Positions 10,001-20,847 of a stretch of DNA of 64,000 nt are shown piece by piece. The position numbers and the translations under genes were made by a program. The stretch lies in NCBI GenBank assembly GCA_002794775.1, contig NBAY01000003.1:1054001-1118000 (forward strand). The letters run 5' to 3'. Position 1 is the stretch's first letter. The number at the start of each line of letters is the position of its first letter. Source of the DNA: Porodaedalea pini (Eukaryota > Basidiomycota > Agaricomycetes > Hymenochaetales > Hymenochaetaceae). The notes under the pieces are model-generated. The model saw only the letters and a list, made by a program, of their open reading frames with translations. It had not been told where the DNA came from and did no database searches.

Positions 10001-13000
10001 TTCGCTTGGTATCACGGATTCGAATGCCTGGTTGCACGTTAGTTGGACGAGCATTATAATACGCATATGACAACTCACCCCGGGAGGCGCCTTCACGAAG
10101 GACAATAGATCCGAAATCCATGTCACATCGGACCATACATTGACTGTCAGTCCATTCACAATTATCCTTACTTTTGATTCCTTTGCAGCAGTCCCTGGCA
10201 AGGACACAGACCGGAACCGGAGTCTGAACACCGCAGACTTATTTCGATCCTTTTGATCCGTTATTTTACAGAACTTTGCCTCGAAAGAATAGTTATACTC
10301 ACAATACCCAATGATCTAGATACCACGACGTTATGCGAGCCTGCCAAAGAGCTCTCCTTGATATTTGCATCCAGTACGTTCAGAGAAACCATAGTTTCGT
10401 CCTAGAAAGATGCCCTCAAGAGTAAGCCCCTTCTCTACTTATTCCATCTTCGCCTACACGCACCTTTCCTTCAGGTTTGACCTCGACTAGGGCATCCAAG
10501 TCTGAAGCACAAATGTCCAGGAATCGGTTGCTGCTTGACTCTACGCCACCGCTCACAGGAATCACTAATCGAATGAAAGCTAAAGATGGCATATACTCTT
10601 CAGTCATCGAATCTCTTCAGTGCCCATGGAAACTACAAACCTTCAGAGAGACAAGCCTTTACGATGAGCTCACTCTTTGTTGTATCGAGGTCAACTGCGC
10701 TCGCCATCTCGCTTTCTGTGCTTCCACTGCCAGCTCTTTGGATAAAGTAGCGGCTCCCGATTAAGCTGGTTGTTCTGCTGACTTGAGCGCGTGTACTGCT
10801 TCCAGAGATTTGACCACTGGTCAGTCGTTCGGCCCATTGGCTTATGTCATCTACCCATAGCTGAAGCCCATCCAAACAGGTCTTGTTTATGACGATGTGC
10901 AAAGAGGGAATGCGTGCAAGCAATGCGGTGGGTTTAGTTCTGGGAGTCGCGACGCCTGCTGATTCACGGTTCCGAAAGAGGACCAGAGGAAATAAATGAG
11001 AAAAATGATTCTCGTTCCGAGCACTTTCCGACTCAATGTCACTAACTGGGCCAAGGGAAAGAAGCGTTTCTGCTTTTGCTTGACTAAGGCCAGCATACGC
11101 AACGATGACTCGTCGCATTTCGAGAGATGCTGTCTGTGACGTGGAAGTGCCACTGAACCACTCTTCAAGGCCTGCATCCTCTTCGTTGCTGGTATTAAAC
11201 CGAGGTATGCGGCAATCGCCCCGTAAATGATGAGCCGAACTTGAGAAGTGAACCGAATGGAGGTCTAACACCAATGACCCTGACCGAGGCTGTCGACTTC
11301 TTGGAGGTGGTACTCGGACCTCCACGCGTAAAAGAGGCACTGACACATCGAAGTGTAGCGTTGACTGAGATTTTACTTGGCGTTCCTGGATTCGAATGTA
11401 TTAGTTACGAATACTTATGGTAAACATCAGTGCAGACCTTCGGCTTCATTCGTGATGGACTGGGTCGACGTCTTGGCGTAATATCACCTGACTGACGATA
11501 ATCCATATCAAGATCTAAATCGTCTAGAACAAGCTTCTCGAGTCTCCTTCTCTCCTCGCCGATCGTCCATGCAGAAAGCGACTGGTTTTCGTCCTCGTTT
11601 ACTGTGTCGTGACTCCAGTCGGAGGTTGGAGAAGGTAGTTTGGTCGGCATGTCGCTGCTTGCATCTGAAAGGGCGGTCTCCATGAAAACAGTTAATGAGA
11701 GTACAGCTTCGAGATTTATGAACAAGTGTAAAGGAACTGTCTCAATGGTGAGGGACGTATCGCTCGCATCCTTTCCCAGTCGCAGCTTAGCGGAAACTAC
11801 TGGAGTTTCTTTAGGCCTCAAAGAAAGTGTATCGACTGCTAGAGGGTCTTTCATAGTCCGCGTTGGTGATGATGGAATTCCAATGCTGGATATGAAACCT
11901 GCACCTAGACCGGTCGAAGCCTTGCGATGATGAGGTAGAGTTGCGGCTCTAGTCCGCCACGGGCGGAGACTTGCGCCTTGTCTCCGGACCTGTTCGGAAT
12001 TCCAATCCGTAACATCAATAATAGGTAGCAAATTGCATTTGTCCTCGTCGGAATATGGATGGGTATGTCTGTATGCATGCACTCCTGAGCGGATCGATGA
12101 AGACTGGTACGAGCTGCTCAAATTGAGGTCCGTGACAAGGAGTGGTGAGGAAGAATTATGTTTTTCATTAGCGCCTGCACCGACCGGAGGCGATGCGGAA
12201 GAGTGAAATGCAAGAATTGAGATGTCCGAAATGGTACATGATACAAAACCCTTGCGCGAGAACGATCGTGACGATCGTGACGGAGGGGAAGCTGGGGGTC
12301 GATTAAGGGATGCAAATGCTGCGTGATAGTCCGTAGAAGCTCCGGCATTCAATGCTGCCTTCACCGTTTCGACGTGAAAGCGTACATATCCGCCGGGAAG
12401 ATAAGGAGGCGTGAGAGGTCGCTCGTAAAATTGTGATACGGATGACTCTTGTGACCCATCTGTCGAGTCTCCAAGGACTAAGATGACCAAGCCTTTGAGA
12501 TTTAGTGAAAAATCTATGCGGTCCAGTATAGCTGACTCCGATACATCAGAGCTTGGTGCATGAGTCTCTTGTCGAGAGACTTCAAGAGGTCGACGGGGAG
12601 CCGATGAAAGAGCATTTGCAAAGATCAAAAGTCCTCGTACATTTTGTGCATCGAGTAGGAGAGCCACGATCCCTATAGAAATGTCGAGATTCATATTCTC
12701 TGAGGGCAGCTCTTTCTCCTTTCTCTTGCCGCCGGAGGAAGGCGGCCCTTCAAGACCACTTCGTGACTCGTGAGCAGCGACAGGAGGTGTCGTCAATTGA
12801 AGTGTCATTGGCTCTGAAATAGATAGAATAATCCTTTCCGCTACACATTTCTGTAGGCGCGAGTCGACCCCAACAAGCGGGCTACGGGGTGGTGAAGATA
12901 CCTTGGACGCCGAAATTGCGCTCTCGTACAAACTTGATGCAGCGGAAGCAGACGAAATGGTTGAGAGAGAAGGTGATGGAGGCCTCATGGGCCTATTGAC

Positions 13001-14019
13001 CGGACGAGGGGGAAGGGAAACCAGTGACTGCGACATCATCATTTGCGTTTCATCGTCTAGTTCAGAGTCACTACCTTCATGTACCATTGAAGATGGTACT
13101 GTAGGGCTCAGTCCTTGCGCATCTGCTGGGGTTGATAGCGAGGACGACGAAGATGATTGATCGTGCATTGTCAGTTTAACTCCTTGTATTTGCACGGAGC
13201 GCGTCTCTCCGACATTGGCCCTCCTTGAGTCTGAACCTTGGCCTGAATTCGAAGCTTCTGTAAAATAACGAGTTCGGGATACACTGAGAGAAATAGTCAC
13301 ACTGTCATGAGTCAGCGAGATCTGCGAATCCGCAGCATCAAAATCGAACCGAGCCAGCAAGCTCTCGAATAGGCTGGCGAATATTGAGACACCCTCCGGA
13401 TCATTGACGGGCCTATGCGGAGGTTCTTGGTCCTGGCTGAGAAAAGGATTTAGTGAGCCAGGAATATCGTCAAAGGAGCCTTGCTCCAGATGAGCAGACT
13501 GGCGAAGTTGAGCTTCCTCTTTCTCCGTTAACTCCTCATGGATGAAAGTCTCTGCAACTGAAGCAACAGACTCCGCGAGTTCGTCCGCATGGATGATATC
13601 TCGAGAGACATGAACTGGTTTAGCAACAAGAAATTCCAGTCGTAAGCCGGACAGCGAAAGTCCGACAGTTGATAAGAGGGGGTTGGGCCAAGGTACGCGC
13701 GCAGTGACAGCAGCTATCGTCCCGGATTGCAATTGAACCGGTTGACCATCTAAGAGTGAATTGATTGCCTGGAACTTTGTTAATTGAAATGATATAGTGG
13801 TAATCGACTCACGTTACAATCCAGCTCCAGGTCCTTGACCTCCACAAACCCGCTGCCAATCTGCGCGTCGATCTGGTCAATGTCAAGCTGTCCTGGCTTC
13901 AAGAGGTGTCCAAGGGAGCGCTTCAGAAGAAAAGAGATGAACCTTCTCTGAATAGACAACGGTGGCGTCAGATTCGGAAAAGAGAAGTTGAAGTTGAACG
14001 GAAGCCAAGAGGAACTCAT
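7022..14019 (-). CDS. ATG2: Autophagy-related protein 2 (lipid-transfer, chorein N-terminus)
   Basis: Atg2 bridges the ER and the growing phagophore and moves phospholipids along a hydrophobic groove; it works with Atg9 and Atg18. The start [10 protein letters not shown] is at 14019, since the longer frame has no ATG. The N-terminal chorein segment reads [19 protein letters not shown], then [13 protein letters not shown] and [10 protein letters not shown] large exon (about 11405-13732) is Ser-rich and disordered. The C-terminal region has [16 protein letters not shown], and the last exon ends TKYKHR with the stop at 7022-7024. At about 7 kb with roughly ten exons it fits the family's 1600-2300 aa. 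Not every intron was placed. The Ser-rich insert is longer than in yeast. Confidence 0.85.
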
Positions 14020-14174
14020 CGTCGTCAATACTGCACTCGAGCTTTCACTGTTTCAGGCGCGTCTCGCGTCGAGCTTACTGGAATTACGTCATTCAATGCA
14101 CGTGCCAGTACTAAAAGGAAAACCGTCGAGAAAAGGCGTCGAGTATTTAACTTGTTCTATGCTACGGCATTGAA

Positions 14175-14267
14175 GGGCTAATGGTGTGGTTGGTTTATCA
14201 CGCTCGCTTAGCAAACAAATTATCAATCGCTTGCGAGAGGGGTCCGGTTCAATTCCGGATTAGTCCA
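14175..14267 (+). tRNA. tRNA-Ala (AGC) with an 18-nt intron
   Basis: Read directly as a cloverleaf. Acceptor GGGCTAA pairs with TTAGTCC (one G-U), followed by discriminator A. The D-arm is GTG/CAC with GG in the loop. Anticodon stem CTCGC/GCGAG carries loop TTAGCA+T, anticodon AGC. The T-arm is TCCGG-TTCAATT-CCGGA. An 18-nt intron (14214-14231) sits one base 3' of the anticodon, the standard nuclear position. Box A is TGGTGTGGTTGG and box B is GGTTCAATTCC. CCA is not encoded. It lies 155 bp upstream of the ATG2 start on the opposite strand. Confidence 0.93.
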
Positions 14268-14294
14268 ACGTTCCTTAGGCGAAGCCAGTACTAG

Positions 14295-14304
14295 TTTTGT
14301 TTTT
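14295..14304 (+). terminator. RNA polymerase III T-run terminator of tRNA-Ala
   Basis: TTTT-G-TTTTT begins 28 nt after the tRNA discriminator base. A T4-T5 run on the coding strand is the normal Pol III stop signal. Confidence 0.75.
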
Positions 14305-14535
14305 GAAGATTAAAACCCATTTATTTGTTCCTCTCTTTTTCGAGGTAGAAGTACTCCTACTACTAGTACTAGTATCTCTTGTTTTGTTCGTTCCCTATCC
14401 AATTGCAGCAGCCTCAGGCTGGTTTGAAACGACTTGTAGTTACCTAAACTGGGTGATCGACACTGGCGCGTATTGATTACTTAGTCGGGGTGCCACCGTT
14501 GAACACGCTCTTCCACTCTCCTTGACCTCACGGCG

Positions 14536-17037
14536 ATGGCTGCCTCGTTTACAGCCTACGCATCGCAGTTTTTGAACCGGCAGCAGCAACCTTCTTCCTC
14601 ATTATCAACATCGCAGCCACTGTTCTACTCCTTCACCACAGACAACGGTTCTCGTACGGGAGACATGTCGGATGATACGGAACTCGATGACAACGATGAC
14701 CCGCATCTCGGTCGAAGCAGTGACTATCTATCACATCAAACGGAAATGCAGCATGATGATGATGATCCTTACCTGCGGCTCGATGAAGAAAACTCGCCTC
14801 TTATCCGCACCGCGCGCTTTGCCGCAGACACCCTACCTCTGATTGCGTCTGAAAGCGCCAGGAGACAGGAAGCTGCCGAACCTGCACAAGGCTGGTTGTC
14901 GCACCAGGCCCCAATGTCATATCGTGTTTCTCCTTCTCCGCCTTCGGACACATCTTCTGAACCTGACATCCCTCCACCGGATTTCCTCACATCCGCCACT
15001 CAGCATGTCCGGACAAACCCTCGTAATTACCAGGAGAACCTACTCACCGAATCCCTTTTACCTCGTGATGGTATATCCCGTCCATTGGATGTCTTTTCTC
15101 TGCCTGATCCTCGTCCACATGCCCGAGGGAGGCCTGTTCACAGAGACTATCATTGGACAGCAGCTTGGCTTGCGAGCGTCACAGCATGTTTACTTGGCTC
15201 ATTCCTTATCCTCTTTACGACCTCCACTCCAAGGGGCTCCCCTAGAGGAACCGTGATTCCATACACGACTTTGTTGCACACCGTACCACTCTTGACGATT
15301 TTAACATTTATCAGCGCAGCCGTGTCTTATGCTCATATTATGCTCTTAAGAATATTCGTAAAGCCTGTGTTGTTTGCAACGTCGGTCTTCATACCAGCCA
15401 CTTTACTTATCTCCGCTACCTGGGCCTTCGTCGGTAGCTTCATGTGGGAAGAGGGCACAGAACCATCGTGGGGAGAGACAGTTGGGTGAGTTACCACATG
15501 CATATATATTGAACTGGGAGGACGGCTAACAAATAGACAGTTTACGCTTTTTCTCCCTTGTCCCTCTTATCCTCGCTATAATCACATCGAGGCGACTCAC
15601 TCGCCTGCCCGAGGAGATTCATTCGACATCATCCGTTCTCACCCTTTCAACCTCACTCCTCCTTTCTAACCCTTTCTTGCTCGCATTATCACCATTGATT
15701 CTTTTACTTGCGCTGCTTGGCTCCATACCTTTCTTAACACTCTCTTTCCGACTCCTTCTCATCGGTTACTTCTCCGAGACGGCTGGCAGTGCATGGGAAT
15801 GGCATGTCAAGAATTGGGCTGGGTGGTCAATAGCGGGGACGACTGCGGTCTGGTTGTGGAGCTGGGGAGTGGCCCGCGGAGTCTTGCGTACGACTTGCGC
15901 TGCAGTCATTGGTTCGTGGTACTTCAGTTCGTGAGTTCATTCACATTTGCTTCGCTCGGGCTAGTCTACGAGTTTATACGCATTCAGCCTAGAGACACCG
16001 ATTCCTCCATTGGACACTTTTCGTATCCATGCCGCCCTTTATAGGTCTACAGACACTTCGCTGGGCTCGATAGCACTGTCTGCCCTCTTACTTACTGGAG
16101 TGCGCATGCTCACGCTCCTAGCTGGGTTGCTTAGGAGGGCGCCTGTGCCTCTTCTCCCTTGGCTTACCATTCCTCTTAATTTTCTGGGAAATGCGACAGG
16201 CGCACTCAGCACTTTGGCTCTGGTTTACACCGGTCTGACAGGGGATGCTTTCTTTCCGAGTGCAAGGCGTGCACGTGCGCTGACCACGGCAGTTGCAAAC
16301 TCAAGTGGGAGGGTGAGTTACCGAAGGTCCGGAATTGATCGTAAGTTGTTTTTACAGCGGAATTGCATATGAACCGATATAAAATTATGACTAGCAACCC
16401 TATCCATCTTAACGATCACGCCACTGACCCTCACTCTTCCGTTCGCGTTATGTGCTTATCTTTTTGTCGCACATACTTTGAGTGCTCCGGGATATGCGCC
16501 AGTGGCAGCCTTGCTAGCTGGTGGCGTCACTGCTCTGGTAGGAAGATTCTGCGTGAGTCTCGTTGAAGACACGTTAGTATTGATCTTCTGTTTGATTTCA
16601 GTGCAGCAAGACTAACACTACATTTATTTAGTGCGGACACACTCTATATGTGCTATTGCATTGACCGCGATACAGGAGATATGCATCAGGAGGGAGTCTT
16701 CAATGCAGTGCGTTCTCATTTCTTCTCAATCTATATCGGTCTAACGTTGCCCTTCAAGTTTGAGTGGCAATCACCTGCCCGTGACCATCCCCATCAGCAA
16801 CGCCGCCGGGAGACGCAGCAGGTATCTCAACCAATATCTGCACCGATTCGCTCCCCGTCGCCTCCACCACGCTCACCTTATTCAAGCGATGAAGACATAC
16901 CCTTGCAGCAGTCTGACAGGTCGTCTCAACGTCCGCCTCCGGCGATCGTCCATCCCCCCATGCACTCCCCTCAAAGGAAGCTGGATGAGAGTCATGAAAG
17001 CGAAGAGTCAATGATGTTAGGTCTTGATTTTGTTTGA
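14536..17037 (+). CDS. Choline-transporter-like (CTL/SLC44, Pns1 family) membrane protein
   Basis: Polytopic membrane protein of the CTL family; the substrate in fungi is uncertain. The first 200 residues are hydrophilic, with acidic/Ser stretches (DDTELDDNDDP, DDDDPYLRLDEE). Many hydrophobic helices follow, the first near ASVTACLLGSFLILFTTS. Family hallmarks are WLWSWGVARGVLRTTCAAVIGSWYF (about 15830-15935) and the C-terminal VADTLYMCY-type segment, seen as DTLYMCYCIDRDTGD (about 16640). A Pro/Ser/Arg-rich cytoplasmic tail ends LGLDFV. Introns are visible near 15487-15539, 16310-16395 and 16555-16630, but not all borders are certain. It starts 268 bp after the tRNA. Confidence 0.8.
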
Positions 17038-17423
17038 TAATCCAACGTCCTTTGCCGCTGCGTCTCGCAGTTCGCATATGCTCTTGGGCTCCTGTTGCTA
17101 TTGCTGTAGACGCGTTTCTTGTTTCTTGGAGCTACCACTGTATTATATCGCATCTTTCATATTGTCCATACGCTACGCATGCAGTTTCTTATTGTATATC
17201 CTCAATAATTGTATGTTGCCCTTCTAGTTTAACATGCGATCTGGATATGTGAAACATCCAATAGAATGAAGTCGAAAGCATAAGGAGAATGATAAGCGGG
17301 GACCATGAGAGTTAGCCAGGTCATTCGTCTATCAAAAAAATCAGTGAACACCAATGAATCAAGAAATGAATGAGCGTACAAAGGTATGACAATCCTCCTC
17401 CAACAAGACCCATTTCACCGAAG
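17038..17423. other. Convergent 3' intergenic region
   Basis: Lies between the stops of the CTL protein and mL54. T-rich, with several AATAA/ATAGAATG-like polyadenylation contexts on both strands. No gene seen. Confidence 0.5.
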
Positions 17424-17861
17424 TTACTGGGTCTTCAAGAAGTTCCGCTCCTTTATTCGCTGCCTATTTGCTGCTCGCAACCGCATCTTCTCTCCTTTCC
17501 CTCCAGGCCCATCGTCTGGGTAGACTTTGCTCTTCAGCAAGTTCCATAGCCAAGGCGGATACTCTTCGTCTTTCTTTGCGAGAACCGGTGCTTGACCTTT
17601 TAAGTAGTTCATACCGGTCAAGACGGTGTTTTCAGGACATGATGACAAGGGTATTGCTGGGTTTTGATCGCATTATCTCACGGAAGAGGTCTAGAAATGA
17701 AGCAAGTGAAACTCACGTTCAGCCTTTGTTTTCGCACTGTCCGCATCCTTGCTCGCTTCGCTGACTCGAACGGATGAAGTGAATAGGCGCGTGCAGTTAA
17801 GCGACCTTCTCTGGATAGGTCTGCTTAGCGTAGTAAACGGCGAGTTGAGAAAGTGGCGCAT
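17424..17861 (-). CDS. MRPL37: Mitochondrial large-subunit ribosomal protein mL54 (MRPL37 family)
   Basis: Structural protein of the mitoribosomal large subunit. The start MRHFLNSPF at 17861 gives an Arg/Ser/Thr-rich presequence without acidic residues (RPIQRRSLNCTRLFTSSV), typical of matrix import. The family core after the intron (17657-17716) reads SSCPENTVLTGMNYLKGQ, then DEEYPPWLWNLL, and a basic tail RLRAANRQRIKERNFLK. Two exons give 125 aa, normal for the family. The frame is open further upstream (to 17987), but that stretch does not look like a presequence. Confidence 0.9.
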
Positions 17862-18616
17862 CGCAGTGACGGAAGAGTTGAAGGCTCGAACATCACGAAA
17901 AAGTCGCGTCGCCTGTATAGCCTTGTACACCTTGTAAGGTAATATAAGTCTGTTAGTCAGCTTGTCATGTCTTCGAGTCGGATACAAGCTCGTTACAAGA
18001 GTTTTGGTGCAATACAGGGCATATACAAGACAGATAGATAATTACAAAAAATATACTATACTTTTATCATTTTGTATTCTGATTATATGCACTCCAAAAG
18101 TCTGATGTCCAAGCTGTAATGTATTTATTCTACTGAGTATGCATGACAATGAAGCCGAAAGGCTCTTCACAGGTTTATATGTTCAGTGTCAGTATGTCAG
18201 TCTGCATGTCAGATACTTATTAGGATAGAAGGTAAATACAGCTTAGATAGATGCTTACAGGAAATGAACATTTATTTTTCTCATATTATATGTCACTTGT
18301 ATATCCTTCAGAAGTCTAATGTCTCAAGTGTAATGCATTCATCATAGTACTAGTGTTATTGTCTGATAGTCCACTTATATTTCAGATATTTCTAGGAAGT
18401 TCGGTTCGGTTCGGTTCAAGTCCGAAGTGGTTCAATAGTAACAGCCTATTCACAACCACCGAGTCCAAACTGAGGCTCGAGACCAGCACTCGTGAAGCTG
18501 GGCATTGACATGGACACCTGTCCCTAACCGTTAATCCTGTTTCCGTTCCCAATTCCGCCTATGCCGCGGGTCGCGGTCCTGTCCTCAAGACTGCCCACGG
18601 AGAGCACCTGCGCGTA
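17862..18616. other. Intergenic, AT-rich; no gene seen
   Basis: Upstream of mL54 and downstream of the broken cyclin gene. AT-rich from about 18000 to 18390 with many short ATG/TCAG words, and a tandem gttcg motif repeated three times near 18399-18416. No coding frame stands out. Confidence 0.5.
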
Positions 18617-20449
18617 TCACGCAACCGGGTCTGACTCGTCGGCGGGTCTGAATTGGTGGCCCTTCGCCGCACCCAGGCTGGAGCCCATGGCATTGCCTTG
18701 GGCACCATCAGCCGACACACCTGCAAGCCGCACGGCCACAGGCATGTCTGGCGGTGTTGCGACGGCCTCAAACCCGACACTAGAGCCCGAGTCGGACGAG
18801 TCGGTGCTCTGTGCGGTACTCCACACGCCATTGGCGCTGTTGTTGTAGCCATAACTATAATTGTAGCTGCACAACGCCGCACTCGGTGTCTGGAACGTTG
18901 ATTCACCAAGTCAGAGCGGCCAGTACGAAAGGCGTGGTGTCGGCTCTTCGACTGGGAAAGGCGTCAGATCGGAAGACAACAGCGTTTGTGATGTGAAAGC
19001 AGAAGAAAGCAATGTTTGCTGTGCACTGAGCGCCGCGTGCTGATGCGCTGCAATGACCGCGAGAGGTGGACCTGCAAACGAGAACGGCAACGATCCTGGG
19101 AATCGATAGCGGGGCAGCACGCTCCGCATTGCCGCATCATCTGGTAGCGTCGCAGCACATCCAAGTGCTCTACTTGCCATCCCTGCCTCATGGCCAAACT
19201 CCGGGCTTGCGCCTGCGTCTGACAAGGGTGGACTCGGGAAGTGTGTCGCGTTGCGCATTGCAGAAACCGGAGACGATCCAAATGCGATTGTACCCTCGCT
19301 TTTCGTGCATTGCATACTGCGCGAGTTCTCTTCCTGCGGCGGCGTAGAGCCCTTGCCGACCCAGAGATGCCACCCAAGCACGTCGCCGAGTGTGCGTTCG
19401 CAGCGTCCAACGATTTGAATAGCATCGATCCTGTAAGAATGTTGATGTTAGAATGAGCGCGGCGAGGAAGGTGCGCCGCGGGCAAAGAAGCCGCGATGGC
19501 AGAGGTGGCAGCGGCGTGAGCGGTTTTGCCGGAATCTTACGGTGCTTGTCGTTAGACTGCCTTTGAGTCTGCATCTGCTGAGTTAATAGAAACGAAGCGT
19601 CCATTTGGAGAACCGTCTACCACACGATGCGTCGAACGGATCCATTGACATCAGTTCTGTCGGAAGGCTGCAGAGGTTGGACGTGTCCAAAGAGGTATTC
19701 ACCTTCGACGAGGCAGACGCCTCGTCTTCCTTTACGATCCTCTTATCTGATTCCGGCTCGCCTCTCACTCCCGTGCCGAGCCTCTCTTTTTCCACGAGCT
19801 CCGGCACCTTCCCTCTAACCGCCTCGATGTAGAGAGCGTCGAATGCAGGACGCTGCATGTTGTGCGTGAACGGCGGAGGACCTCCTGTACGAATGTTTTG
19901 ATCGGAACGAGATCCTTCTCGGACACGACTGTTGCGGCGCTGCTGCCGAATGCTCAGCGAGAAAGGCGGATGGGAAAACGGCTAACGTCAATGTTGAAGC
20001 GTGTGGTGGGTCGGAGGCGGCAGGAGGAAGGGGCGAGGAAAGCGTGATGGGTGAACGGGGCGAGGAAAGTTGAATCAATTGACGTTTTAGTGGTTGAAGT
20101 TGAGAAGGGAGAGATAACGACTGTTTCGTCACCACCGTGATATCTTTCTGAGTCGAAAAGACGACCGGGATGTTCTTGGGGCGCCAAATTTCGGTCAGGA
20201 TTTTCACAGCTTGATCTAGAATTGAGCACGTCAGTTTACAGAAACAGGACAAAATCAATTTATCTATCGACTTTGCGTGCGCGCCTCGGAAGGTTACCGA
20301 TAATGGGAATGCTTGACTCACCGACCAGGGAAACCACGTAGTTTGCTTTTGCAGGGTATATATGTCTTCGGGATTTGGGGCTGTTTCAACGGTCGAGACG
20401 CCGCTTGCTGCAGCACCGAGAGTGGGTGCGGGGATTGGGAGAAGGCAGA
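18617..20449 (-). pseudogene. PCL/Pho80-type cyclin gene, broken
   Basis: Cyclins of this family bind a Pho85-like kinase. Recognisable pieces, in order on the minus strand: DQAVKILTEIWRP (about 20210), VPIKTFVQEVLRRSRTT (about 19900), YIEAVRGKVPELVEKE (about 19820), CPRRTFLAALILTSTFLQD (about 19480), then GRCERTLGD and LGWHLWVGK (about 19390), and a Gln/Ser-rich tail. They do not form one frame. An apparent 2-nt insertion in a CT run (19830-19836) separates the second and third pieces. The AWAKLSGL-type helix expected after CYSN is missing, with a frame change (about 19405-19420). An in-frame TGA is at 18911-18913, after which the same frame continues. Each defect alone could be mis-splicing or a sequencing error; together they indicate a pseudogene. 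Confidence 0.7.
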
Positions 20450-20847
20450 GGCAGTACTAACAGGAGAGATGGAGTACACAGATGCAGCTATTTGATTAAA
20501 TAAGTGGGTTCTTGAGGGTTAGGATGCTGATGATGAGAGAACGAGGACACGAGCATTAGACGAGATTCACCACTTAGCGGACTTAGAAAATGCGGACTTA
20601 GAAAACGCGTCGAGACGTGCTCGACGCGTCGTTGCACTTTGCTTTCTCCCACCACCATCGCCTGCCTCTCCCTCGGTCACAAATCTGTCAAGCACATAGA
20701 AACTAAGGCCATATGTTCTTTGGGATATAATGAGCATGTTAGTCAAAATGTAGCTGGAAACAGAGCTCAGGCAAGCTCGTGCCACTCAAATTGGTGAGTA
20801 GCCCCTGTATACATATAATTCATACAACCGGCCTCTCGTCCACAGCT

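Noticed and set aside
18406..18431. T-arm-like stem TTCGG-TTCAAGT-CCGAA suggesting a tRNA
   Set aside because: No matching acceptor, D-arm or anticodon stem lies upstream, and the sequence is part of a tandem gttcg repeat.
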